Of a stretch of DNA of 64,000 bases, positions 35,826-48,300 are shown piece by piece. The DNA comes from Coccinella septempunctata (lineage: Eukaryota; Arthropoda; Insecta; Coleoptera; Coccinellidae), in NCBI RefSeq assembly GCF_907165205.1, contig NC_058193.1:30145521-30209520 (forward strand), given 5' to 3'. The position numbers and the translations under genes are program-made. Position 1 is the first letter of the stretch. Each line of letters opens with the position of its first letter. The notes beneath the pieces are model-generated. The model made no database searches. It saw only the letters and a program-made list of their open reading frames with translations, and had not been told where the DNA came from.

Positions 35826-37315
35826 TATTACATTCCCAATGGAATAAATGTGTTCAGATGCCTTTTAATTATAAACTGATTATTCACGGGTACGTGAAAT
35901 ATCATTATTTTTAAATTTTTTTATGTTGATTTTTTACTGATATTGAAAAAAAACTGTATATTGATTCTACTCAAAGAAAATAAATAATATTTTTTATGAT
36001 AAATTGAATTTTTATTACCCTCAAAAAATTTACTTTTGTGAAACAGTACATGTTGTATATGAATAATAATATATTTTTCAACTAGTGTATTATGGTGAGT
36101 ACTGCCTATTTTTGACGATTGTGAAAATATTATTTCTTAAATATCTCACCTCAAAATTTGGTCTTCATTTGAGGGTCCTATCTCGAGGAGGGGAAATTTA
36201 ATTGGGTCTCGTTGCTTAATAGATGGCACTCGAGTAGGTTCTTAATAATACTCAAAAGCTCCTACTAGAATTTAACTAGGGTCCGTCATTATAACCGTTT
36301 TCCATCGGAATGGAAGTTGTGTTACTCTGACGAGGTCAAATGAGGGCGAAATCATGGTCGGCATCGACTCTTCTTCTTCGGGACATTGTTTTCGTCGTAA
36401 AAGAAATTTTATCTTACAATTGGTTGTATGCATGGAATGAAATGAATTTCGGAATATAGTTTTTCATTTATTTCATGAATCTTTTTCGAGCACAAGATAT
36501 CACCCACGATATCACAGCTTTTTCATTACGTACAATAAAAATACCAAAAATTCAAAGAACCCAAACCTTTTGAGACTAAGTAAGACGCAATCATATGAAT
36601 ATTTGAACTTTCTGTAAAATAAAAGTATTCTTATTTTCTCGTATAATACGCCGTTCTCGAGTAAAATTGAAAAGTATTCGTGAAATTTTAAAAATTGGGT
36701 ACTTTGGCTGAATACAACTCTGTTTGAAAGATCCACAGGTGTGTAGTGTCACAGATTTAGCTAGTTATTCTGAAGGTAATTTCGTTTTTCCAGTGGTGTC
36801 ACAGCTCATTATGAAAACCCAAAAATCCTATATCTTTGTATCAGTGCCGAATCGGAAAAAATGTTATAGGAAAAAAGTGTTTCTTTTGAGCTCAAGGATA
36901 TACTGTTAAAATATTTGTTCTAGTTAAAGTATCACCCTGTATGGATAATAATGAAGAATGGAAGATATATTGCAAAAATTTCTGCTAAAGAATTCCAAAA
37001 ATGTAAGTGATTCCAAGACTGAAATATATGGAATCTATGCTAATTAGTTTGGAGCGAATGTCTTTTCGAGTGTCCCCTGTATGTAATCACCACATGTCGA
37101 AACAGATAACTAAAGGGGTATTCTTCATCTGATAACATCGTTTATTTATAAACTTTGGTTCCCTTTCGATTCAAATCTTATGAGTGTGTCCTGGGGGGCT
37201 TTACCTATTTGTATACCTAATAATTATTTATGCCCAATGTCCTTGGAATGTGATTCTTCAATGAAGATCTAGTGAAGCAGGATAGATAACGGTAAAAGTG
37301 AAACATTATTTTGAG
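35826..37315. other. Gap between UGT tandem genes 4 and 5
   Basis: AT-rich. CACCCTGTATGG near 36932 looks like a CAGGGTG-type transposon end, but I did not find its partner with certainty. AGATAA at 37284-37289 and TGATAA near 37130 are single GATA-type sites upstream of the next gene. Confidence 0.35.
35979..35984 (+). promoter_or_regulatory. Polyadenylation signal, UGT tandem gene 4
   Basis: AATAAA about 155 bp after the TGA stop at 35823. Confidence 0.5.
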
Positions 37316-37321
37316 ATGTGG

Positions 37322-39443
37322 ATGAAATACCTTGTGTTTTTATCGTTATTTCACGATTTTTCACCTCAAGTTGAATGTGCGAAGATTCTAGGCGTATTTC
37401 ATATGTGCGGCCCTAGTCATTATTTAGCTGGAAGTAGTTTGATGAGAATATTGTCAGAAAATGGACACGATGTGACGATAGTTGCAGCATTCTCTGAGAA
37501 AAACCCACCGCCAAACTATAAGCAAGTTGTTTTGACTGGACAAAACGAAAAATTGAGAGGTAAGCAAAAATGAGAAAAGAATAAAGCACCATGAAATGAG
37601 AGTCATCAAGTTTTCATAGCATGTTACTTTAAACCATTGAATACCTATCAACTTGAATTTTCAGTTTGAAGTTCATGATATTTCTTCGTAATTGCAGTCT
37701 CTATATAATCATTGAGTGAACAGAAATAGTTGCATATCTTCGTACTGTTATAATTTCTATCCAGTCTCTTTTATTGAAAATATTTACCTAGAGGCATAGC
37801 GGTGGACTATTTTCAGTAGAATTTGTTCCTCCATCGGTAAATCTGTGAAATTCATCGTGAATCTTAGATCTACCGAAAATGGAGTAGCATTCCCATAAGT
37901 TTGTTCCATCGACCCGGAAGATTCCTATCGCTGCAGAAACTCTATTGTCCGAATTTCATACCTAATCTGTATAGTAGATGAAAAATTATCAAACCATTTA
38001 TGTGTTCCTAATCTAATGTTACTTTGAATATTTTTGTGCAGCTTTCAGGCCAAATTTCTTCGATAAAACCTTCACCACCTTCGACAGACCATTCGATTTC
38101 AACAAAATGAGCATTTCTCTCATAGAAGACATGTTCAATCACACGGAATTCCGTAAATTCATGGGTTCGAACCAAACCTTCGACGTTGTAATCGTTGAAG
38201 AATTTCAATCGGAAGCTGTAAAATATCTCGCGCATCATTTCAAAGCCCCCTTGATAATTTACTCGTCGATGGATACGAACGAGTGGACCAACCCTTATCT
38301 GGGCAATCCGGATTCTCCAGCTTACATACCAAACGTTTTCCACAAGTTCTCCTGCCAAATGTCGTTTTTCGAACGAGTCCACAACACCTTCTATTACGTT
38401 TACAGCAATTTGGTCAGGGTTTTGATCAATATCCCGATGCATAATAGACTGGTCCAAAAGTATTTCCCTGGGGCACCCGACATCGACGACATTATTTACA
38501 ACGTGTCTTTAGCACTATTGAATTCCGATGTCAGCATTCACACTCCAGTACCTAAGGTACCAAGTATGGTCAACATAGGGGGTTTCCACTTAAAGGAACC
38601 AAAACCACTTCCAGAAGACCTCCAGACTATCTTAAATGATACAAAGGATGGCATCATATACTTCAGCTTGGGATCCACCTTGAAAAGTTCCATGATGCCG
38701 AAGGAAAAGTTGGAATTATTATTCAGGGTTTTCTCAGGATTGAAGGAAACAGTTTTGTGGAAATATGAAGAGGATAACTTGACAGGAAAACCTCCAAACG
38801 TCATCACGAGGAAATGGTTTCCTCAGAGTGATATTTTGGGTAAATTCATCCCAGATACAAGAATTTCTAACCATATTTACAGGGCTTTGATTTAAGCACA
38901 CAAAAATGTGAAACTGTTCATCAATCATGGTGGTATTTTTGGTATTATGGAAGCAATATATCACGGAATACCCATGCTATCATTTCCTGTATTTGCTGAA
39001 CAGAATATGAATTCTATTCGAGCTGCAACAGATGGGTATGGAATGTTTATACCTTTCAATGAATTAACCGAGGAGAAATTAGTAGTTTACTTGAGGGAAA
39101 TGCTAGAAAATCCAAGGTAAACACGATAACCCAAAAGTAGGTATTTTTCTCAAATGAGTGTTTTTCCAGATACAAAGAAAACGCAATGAAAAGGTCCAAA
39201 ATTATGAGAGACAAGCCCATTTCTCCGAAAGACGCTGTTAATTTCTGGGTGGATTATGTTATCAGACATAAGGGTGCGCCACACTTGAGAGTGGCATCTT
39301 TGGATCTGGAGTGGTATCAGTATTTACTTCTCGATGTTGTGTCATTTCTCTTGATATTGTCTGTGATATTCGCGTATGTTTGCAAGTTTATAATAAAATC
39401 TATCCTCATGAATGTAATGAAGAGAAAAAAGAAAATCCATTGA
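37322..39443 (+). CDS. UGT: UDP-glycosyltransferase, tandem gene 5, four exons
   Basis: Exons 37322-37559, 38042-38839, 38897-39116, 39170-39443; 1530 nt, 509 aa. An ATG at 37316 is in frame two codons earlier (511 aa). 37322 gives the same first-exon length as most copies. Signal peptide MKYLVFLSLFHDFSPQVEC, then AKILGVFHMCGPSHYLAGSS. The donor region reads FSLGSTLKSSMMPKEKL, KWFPQSDILG, then FINHGGIFGIMEAIYHGIP with FAEQNMNSIRAA. It is the most divergent plus-strand copy. THG is replaced by NHG and WLPQ by WFPQ. The tail ends KRKKKIH, which fits KKxx. Intron 2 ends in a poor polypyrimidine tract (GATTTAAG), but the phase and homology support it. Confidence 0.9.
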
Positions 39444-41225
39444 AAATATTTCTAAATTATTTCTATTTGATTAATATGGGGCATCCCCTAGCTCTTTTAG
39501 TGGACTTAGTCTGTCTGTGGTGGGTCAGGTAAGCGGTGTAATGGTTGTGACTTTGCAGACCAGACAAGACAATACAATTTTGGTGTGGATAGGCTCGCTG
39601 GCTATGCGGTCGTTGACAATTATGACCCGGTATAGACAAGCATTTTCGTCGATTAACATAAAATTGTTGCCTAGGGCTAACGTAAAGGATACGCACACTG
39701 AGCCACCACCGAAAAGAGTTTTCGCGTCATAAAATGTACATTACACTATTGACCTCGTTCTCGCCACACCAACTTTATCCCATCGGACTCATACAGACGA
39801 AATTGAATATAGTTAACAGGCAGTACTCCAGTTCTCATGTTCGAATGCCCAACGATATCTCAAATTGAAGCTTTGTATTCAATTCCACATTTTCTGACCA
39901 GAAACTAAAGTATAAGCCGATTTTGTACGGCGATTAAAGCTGTTCTGTTTAAAAGTGATTGTGATAAAAATATCGACTCAGTTAACTTTTGTTATCGACT
40001 ATTAATTTTCGGCAGCTCTAAATTATATTGTGAAAGTATACTGGATTCCAATAAAACCCAAAGAAAATATAGTGAGAATATATTTCATTACAATTATAAA
40101 ATTCAGCTGATAAAATGGAATATTCGATTGCACACATGAAAATAAAAACTGTAAAATAAATAGTACGGTCACAACATAACCTAACGTTATAACATAACCT
40201 ACAGGAAGAAAGACCAATTTTTTTCAAAAACTACCTAAACTTTGAGATCTCGTGGCTAAATTACCTAATCATCCATACAAAAACGAATATAAAGCTATTA
40301 GGCACACTTTTCCATACAAAATTCATGAAAAAATATTTCGTTTTGAGCAACCTAAAACGTTACACAGCTTAAAAAATAATTTAGTCTTTTCCTCTGATGG
40401 CTTAAGAACCTATCATCATTTTATAAATATAATATGAACTTACTTGCTATAATAAAATACATCGAATGGCGTTATCCTAGGTGTAAATTCATGCAGTGTA
40501 CAAATAAATTCGACATTTTCGGATTGTTCCAGTTGGTTGCAGTCTTTAAATTCATTTTGATTGTACGAAAGAATATCTGGTGAAGAGAAAGGCATCTGAT
40601 GCTCTATCTTTGGCTGTATGATAGAGCATCTTCAACATTACTATTAACACTATTTGGAGCCAATCGAAAAGTTGTATGTATCGGTTTTTTATTATCAATA
40701 TAACATCAACATTACTATGTAACGAAAAATTCGCCAGCTCTCTGTATATTTGAGCACTTCGGTTTTTGATCTGAGAATTCACACTCGAAGGTATTAGAGA
40801 ACTAATTAATCGTTCCACACTTTAAATATCAGATTTACTTATCTCTAGTTGGGCACTGCAGGTATTTTTGAATCCAAAAAGAGAGCATTCACTTACTTAG
40901 TTACTATAGAAACTATGATCAACAAAATTAAGTACCTAAAAATCACAGTATCCAGTGATTCACTGTATAAATTAAAGCACAGATAAAATTGAGGAAACGA
41001 CAAATACGTATAAGGAAAATAGATACAGCGAACAATTCCACATTAAAAAAATGTTCATGGAGTAAGTATTTTAAATAAAATATCACAAAATAAAACAGTA
41101 TCATAAATAACTTTGTCTAGAAAGAAAATCGTTTCCAAATTTCTAAAACTTCAATGTTTATACAAGGTCATTTTCTTTTAACCTTACTATAAATTATACA
41201 AAAGATATTTTCATTAAATTCATTT
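39444..41225. other. Intergenic region between the UGT array and starry night
   Basis: Convergent gene ends. Open frames at 39517-39732 and 40252-40437 carry no recognisable motif. AT-rich; no transposon ends identified. Confidence 0.35.
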
Positions 41226-41283
41226 TCAATGTGTGATGACGCTATCGCCGTCTTCATGATCATCACGGATAGAGAATATTTGT
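41226..41283 (-). CDS. stan: Candidate alternative last exon of starry night
   Basis: On the minus strand a CTTTCAG acceptor precedes 41283. Joined to the donor after 42309 (CA|GTAAGT), the phases match and give QIFSIRDDHEDGDSVITH followed by TGA at 41228-41226. The short acidic peptide with a hydrophobic-x-hydrophobic-like end (VITH) looks like a coding tail rather than chance. It would replace the stop at 42305 and lengthen the protein to about 3266 aa. No transcript evidence is available here. Confidence 0.5.
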
Positions 41284-41963
41284 CTGAAAGCTCAAATATC
41301 TTCGAAGCTGATGTATATTACAGTGACGAAAATAAAATATTTTAGATTTTCTCATCATCCCGGATAGAACACTAAAAAAGTTGATTTAATGAAACCATTT
41401 TTTGTAGCTTTCCGTATAATGTTAAGAAAGAATGACCCAGTAATTTTCTTTAAAAGCTCTATACATAGTCGCTAAGCTGAGTATCGACAATAAATATCCT
41501 TATCCAATTTGTACATTCATTATATTCTTAAAACCTAAGCATTCAAACTGAAGTTTCTTCGTTGTCATCTGCTTTCCTAAGGAAAAAACCTCTTTTAGTT
41601 TCGCATGTGTGTCTATAGAAGGTTAGTCTTACCATTACAGTTCTAGTTGTTAATTCATTCATATTCCCAACACCAGCTATTGAAAAGTTTATTATTAATA
41701 ATTATAAAACAATATAAATTAGCACAATTTTGGAACTATGACCTTCACACCGATTTTAGTTAATTATATTCCACCATATACCACTAAGGAGGAGTTTCTT
41801 GAAGAAATTTTAACCCTTTTTCGACTACTTCTAGTGAAATTTAAATTTTACTACACCTACTAAGAGCAGTTGTGTCTAATTATTATGATGACATAACTGT
41901 CGTTAGGTATTTGACCAGTTTTATTTCAGTTGTTATCTTTTCTGTCTGAGGTTCAGTAGTTTA

Positions 41964-42009
41964 TTGAATGAATTACTCTAATATTGGTATATTAGAGTAA
42001 TTCATTCAA
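41964..42009. repeat. Perfect 21-bp hairpin with 4-nt loop
   Basis: Arms 41964-41984 and 41989-42009 are exact reverse complements. It lies in the 3' UTR, or in the last intron if the candidate exon at 41226-41283 is used. Confidence 0.85.
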
Positions 42010-42304
42010 GCACTCGATGAAATCCGATCCTTCTGATGACAATGCATTATAGAATATCTGTTAAAGAAAAAGAATGGCGACTCCAAGATGATTCTGTTCA
42101 GTATAAATTTTTCTACCAGATGTATACTTCAACATAGGTCAGACCTGAATGACAAACATTTCACACAAGATCAAAGAGTAAAATGATTTAAAGGTACGAC
42201 CACCTTCAGCCCTTTGACTTTTAGTGAACTTGCTACCCAAGAAAACCCTCCTTTCATTCCCAAAAACCGAAAACTCCAATCAAACCAATAAACTTGGAAA
42301 GGAC

Positions 42305-45300
42305 TTACTGATGAGGATCTGGATGGTGTCCGGCGTGCATCATAGATACAGGAGGCATCAGGGGAGACGGCGAACTTCTCACACTACCTCCTAACGATCC
42401 ATGAAAAGAACCCAACACCGATCCAATGCGAGAACCCATTGCAGATCCGTGATAATCCATACAAGGATTGTTGGCATCATGGTGGCCTGTCTGATGCGTG
42501 GGATATATGTTGTGCATAGGGGCGTGGTCTTCTTCGGCTGTCAAAACATAATGTCAAATAAATACGTCAGTCGTCAAAAGGTTTGCTTCTTGAAAAAATA
42601 ATATAATTTAAACTGATATAATGACATTTGGGTTTCATTTTATTGAATACAAACCTTCTGACATGTTTTCTGAAGGCATAAAAAGGAATACGAATCATTC
42701 AAGTGGATTTTTGATCAAATATAGATGAAAAAAATGTTAAAAAACAATGTACCTGTGTAAGGAAATAGATATTTGTCATTCATCTGATGTTTTTCCTCTA
42801 TATCTGACATCCGCTCATTGTAGTCCTGGTAGTTCATATTTTCGTGTGGCATCATTTTGGGGACGTAACTGCTCTTGTAAGCCTGGTTCTTCGGATTGTA
42901 ATGGTTATCATAATGTGGCCGAACCACATAGTTTTCACTCTGTAAGTGCTGTATACATGTGTCAGAAGGAACATTGGGATTAGGTAGGGGGTTTGGTGAA
43001 CTAGTCTTATGACACATCTCGTTATCGGACCCCGTTTCGGCAGACCAACGACCAACTTCAGGAACTGAAAAAAAAAAAGTTGAATCCAGACTCGGTTTAA
43101 GGAAAAGTTGTTCACTTACTATTTGGACTATGCAAATAGCTTTCTGGGACGTGACTAGTCCATCTTGATCCATAATTCGGCGGCACAGAAGGGAACAGTT
43201 GTGAATTAGTCACAACGTTCAGAGATGGTGGACTACCACACCTGGATGCTACGTTTTCGGTTATATTCGGCAAATAGCCTTGTCTGTTGTCTATTCCTGA
43301 AATCATTTAATAAAATGAGCATCGATATAACCAGAGTTTGTTGAATAAAATTACGAACCTCTCATTTTATGTCGTCTATTACTAGATTCGTCATCGTCAC
43401 TTGAGTGACTGGACGCTAAGTCCAAGCTTCTGCCTTCAGAACCATCTGAATCGCTATCGCTGTCTCTCCTTCTCTCTCTACCTCTATCTTCCGTCTCTTC
43501 TGGTAATTCTCTATGTTTGTGGAGTCCAGTGTCGTAGCCTCTCATATATGACGGGACGTCACTGGTGGAATTGTAATTTGAGGTGCTGGTTGAAGTATGT
43601 CTCAAGTGAGTATCACTCCTGGAAGTGAAAAATTGTGGTGAAACCATGTTTTTAGCCAGTGTACAATCAGATATACCTGTAAGGACTGGAACCTGTTTTC
43701 GTCGTTGATCTAGATGTTGTGCTAGAGTTCGAAATACCCATATTTCTTCTTTGGTCCAACCCCGAATGATAAGCAAGAGCGGATCTCTGAAAAACGTTCG
43801 TTTAAAGTCCAAGTCCGAACTGAATTTAACCGCTCTACTCACAGATTGTATGTTAATATTCTGACTACTGGTGCTGGGCATTCCTCCAACAGAATTGGTT
43901 TCCAACAAAGGCACTTTCTTTCCCATACATCTCATCAGCGATCTACGAAAGGTTATCAGAACTTGTTTTTTCAAATTGAAGCAATCTTCTCACCTTAAAA
44001 GATTCTCTCTAACACGCTCGTTGGCGAAACAGTATCCTGCTAAGGAGAAGGCAGCGTGGATCAAAACAGCAGCAGATAACGCCGGAGTGAAAAAGGGATG
44101 ACGTTCTGATGCTGCCATCAAGGCCAACACCCAAGTTGATCCCATAAGAGGTAAAGCTATCACAGACACCCACAGCAACGTTCTAAAAAATAATTGGTAT
44201 GAATCATTATCAGTATGAATTTTAAAACTATTCGTATATCAAAAGATGACGTTAGAAAGGTTTAAAGACCAAATCTTTTTTGGTCTTGAAACCAGTCTGA
44301 TAATTGAACAACCTTACTCAACTGTGTTCCAGGCAACTCACCTCAAATTGCCGAAGCCCAGTATGTGATCCTGGATAGTGAACGCAGCTCTGATGCAGAG
44401 AGCAAGAATGATAAAATTCACAAACACCATTATGCAAATAGGCCCAACCATGCTCCAGATAATGCTTTCATAAAGAGACATCCAGCAGCTGAAACAAATT
44501 TCATGTAACACTTATCGATGCGTCAAAGACTGAATGAATTCAGAACAACCATAGTTGCTTTTGGTCTTCGGTTCCAACCACCCAGTCGATTACTTACAAA
44601 TAGAAATTTCCGTATTGGTGAGCTCTAACTCCAACAGCCAAACTGACAATGACAGCTGACATAACGTAACCCATGCAATAGTAAAAACGCATTGGGCCAT
44701 GATTTATATCTCTCATTTCCGTTAACATCCTGTATAAATGTATTGCATCCACAAGCATCCACGAGAAAGATGTCAACCAAAGGTAATGAAGACTTATGGC
44801 TATCAATTTGCAACAGATCTGAAAAAAAAAACAACTGAATCAAAAAGACACCATTTGAAGTTTCCCTTACTTACCTCATTGTGGACTAAAGATTTTCTTG
44901 CTTTCAAAGCCACAAAGTACAGTAATTCTACTAGAAACACGCAAAAAACCAAGTTCTTCCGTATAACGTTCGAATTCGTTTGTACTCCACGAATCAGTGC
45001 GAGAATCAAGTAGGTGGCTAAAAGAAGTGGTAAGGAGATGCTGAAGCAGCTGTAACTGGTCACATCTTCCAACAATGAGGGTTCTGGTATATACTGAAAA
45101 ATTTGCCATGTTAGTACCTAGTAGGAGAATCATCCTCAAACAAGATCTCACCTCCAAATCAACGACGTCTACCAAGATAGCGAATGTTCCCAGATGATTA
45201 CAAGTACAGTTAATCATCAATGGTGAGCCTTCCTCTACATCAAACCAGTTTTCCGACAACTCAGTTCTGCATCCAACCCTAGACCATTCTCCAATACTGC

Positions 45301-48300
45301 AAAATATTCATTCAGCACTTGATCACCTCTGGGGACCGAAACACTTACCCTCTAGCTGTCGACCAATGCACGCACTGTGGATTCGATCTTTCATTGAAGA
45401 TGGTATGGCTGGAATTGAGCCAGATCTGTAAACGTATCGGTTGTTTCAGCTGTGTTCCTGAAAGACTTTTATATAGAAGTCTCTTTGTTGACATATCATC
45501 TCTCCTCTTTCGAATGTTGTAAACCAAGAACTGGGGATCGTTTTTGTGAATCTTCATGGTGCCATCTTCGGGCATTTTCTTGAACCACTCTCGTTCATCC
45601 TGAACTACATCTGGCTGTTTGAAATCTTGGAACTTCAATATATCCAATGGTAAAGGTTTAACAGCTTCCACATACTCAGGCACAAGAATATGGACAGAAA
45701 TCAAAGGTGAACCAAGCGTAATGTCCACGCCCCATCGACTAACTACTGACGCATCGTAGTTCTGGGGAAATAGAAGACCGGCTTCCCTGAATTGAGCGTA
45801 GCTAACCACTGCTCCACCTTGGGGTAGGGAATGCTTAGTGACAAGCTCGTTACTCTTCAGAGGTTCTATTCCCAGCAGTTTCAACGGGACATACAGCTTC
45901 GTGTTTTGATCAAACTTGCTCTTATCCAGAATGTAATTGTTGTATTTTGGAAAAGAAACAAGAGGCCCTTGCGAACTTAGACTTTGGACATTTGGTTTCA
46001 AGAAGTCCGAGGTGTCGGGTAACACAATTTTTTCTGTTGTGTACATCTGGTTGTTCGCGTTCGGATATTCGACTTCGAAACCATATAAAGATTCCGCCGT
46101 TACTACGTCTAATCCTAAAACTAAAGGTAAAAAAATCAGTTGAGTCTAACAGTTGCATTTGGCTTCTTTTCGATACCTACCTACGTTCGGCGATATGATT
46201 TCGAAAGGGCTGGTGTATGTATCATGCTGACTTTGGGACAAGACCATGAGGTATTTTTCTATAAGAGCCACCAACTTATCAACAGGTTCGTTTGTCAATT
46301 TTTCAATCCTGAGCCAACTATCCGCATACTTCGCATCTAGTACCGTGTTCACTGAATGGACTATATTCTGGAACCCAATATGATTCGTTTATTTCAGGAT
46401 GAAATTGTGCATTTTCGACAAAACTTACCCGAATGTAGTCTTTGTCTTGGCTGTGTGTCAAATTTAGCCCAAACAACCTGAATTCGTACTGCAGTAGTTC
46501 TTTCAACAAATCGAAAGTTACCAAAACGTCGGCTCCGTATAATTGTGTTGTCTTGTTCGTAGCTTTGTATAAATCTGAAGACAACTTGATGGCAACGAAG
46601 GTGTTCATATTGAGAGAACCAGATTCCAAATGGGATAGCTGTTGAATAATTTAATGATGAAGAAGCAAGCATCAAGCATGTCAGTTTGACAATTACATGA
46701 AAAAGTCGGTATTATAAAACTGAACAACATTTTTATTTCCTGATAGTTCAGTATTTCCTATAGGCTCTACAACGTGGCAATTTTTCAGGAAAAAAGTTCA
46801 TCCTTGGCCTATGCCATAAAGCAATCTGCGATGAATAATTCTATTGATATATCGAGAAAAGAAAGAAGATGTATAAGCTTTTCGAAACATTGGCTTTTCA
46901 AACTCGTATACTTTTGCGATTGAACCACCCATCAAACCACTTGTTCTAGTCAGAAAATTATAGCTACAAAACATGCTGCTTGAAGTCCACGATCGCTTCT
47001 GCAGGCAATAAAAATCGTTGTCCACTGCTCAGTTGATCAAGTAAATACTGAACATGGTTTCGATCTTATATAATATGTCAAAAAAACAACTCCCACCGCA
47101 ATGAGAACCTAAAAAAAATTCTTGACTAATTGACTATATTAAATACTGGCAAGTTCTACAGAATATCGAAATACTCAAGCGCCACCTAGCAGCCAACAAG
47201 GCCAACAGGAAGTTGTGGGAGATATTTCATTCTAAATCTTTAATTCAATTTTGTGATACTTTTTAGTTCGTCGAAATCGAGGCAGGAATATAATATATAG
47301 ATAGCACTGTCTAAAGTTAAGAAGGCTTGTTGAAAACATATGAATCCAGTAAATTTAACTCACCTCTTCCCTGAGCAGCACGAATTTGTCGGATGTGCAG
47401 TTGAAGAGGTCTGCTTCTTGCCAGCCATTCGATTCATTATCACATTTTCTAGAAGCTCGACCCTGGGACCCCTTAGGGCATGGCTCAATAGCTTCAGCAC
47501 CAAAGAGTGTTCTGGGCCACCAGATAGACTGCGAAGAACTCCTTGGACATCCATCATATATGACTAAAAAAATATTTTTCGTTGAAATAATTTCATCATT
47601 TGCTGAAAGTTATAAAGAACTAACCTTCGCAACCTTTCAAAGTGACCTCGGCGTAAGCATTCGGACAAGAATCGCATTTTTGACCAATGACACCTTCCCT
47701 ACATTTACATTGGCCAGTTTCTTGATCGCATTGAGAACCGTAAGACCCTATGTGGTAACAGTCGCAAGGGGTGCACTTGGTGCTACCCTTGGGCTGGTAA
47801 TGATTTTCCCTGCAGTAGCACTGTCCCGTCATCTTGTCACAGTCCGGATTGTAGCCGGCGTCTACGTCACAGTGACACGGGCCACAGACTGGATATCCCC
47901 ACCAACTCGAAGGGCAGGGTTGAGCCATTTTATCTTCGCAGTATTCTCCAGAATATTCCGAGGAGTTACACTTGCATTGGTACCCTTTGGTGAACTCTAG
48001 ATTTTCCACGCATTCAGCGCCATTTTCGCAAGGGTTGATGTTGCAGATTGGTTGACAAAGAGCCCCAATATAACCCCTATCGCATTCACATCTGGATTTT
48101 CCCCACTCTACTATACATTCTGCGTTGTCGGTGCATTCACTTTGGCACTCAGTCAGGACATTACAACCTTCTTGTACGTTCTCCTTCACTGTTGGTCTAC
48201 TTAGAGATGTTTGATTGTTACCAATCCTTACATCTTGAATGCAGCCTGAAAAGTCTCAGGGGTTAGTTTATGACGGAAAATAGCAGACATTCACACAAAT

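Noticed and set aside
42715..43173. Minus-strand frame extending past both sides of starry night exon 32
   Set aside because: The real exon is bounded by an acceptor before 43064 and a donor after 42753; the extra residues are intron.
47386..48000. Long plus-strand open frame of 204 codons
   Set aside because: It is antisense to exons 18 and 19 of starry night, where a Cys-rich EGF coding frame and splice borders fit on the minus strand.
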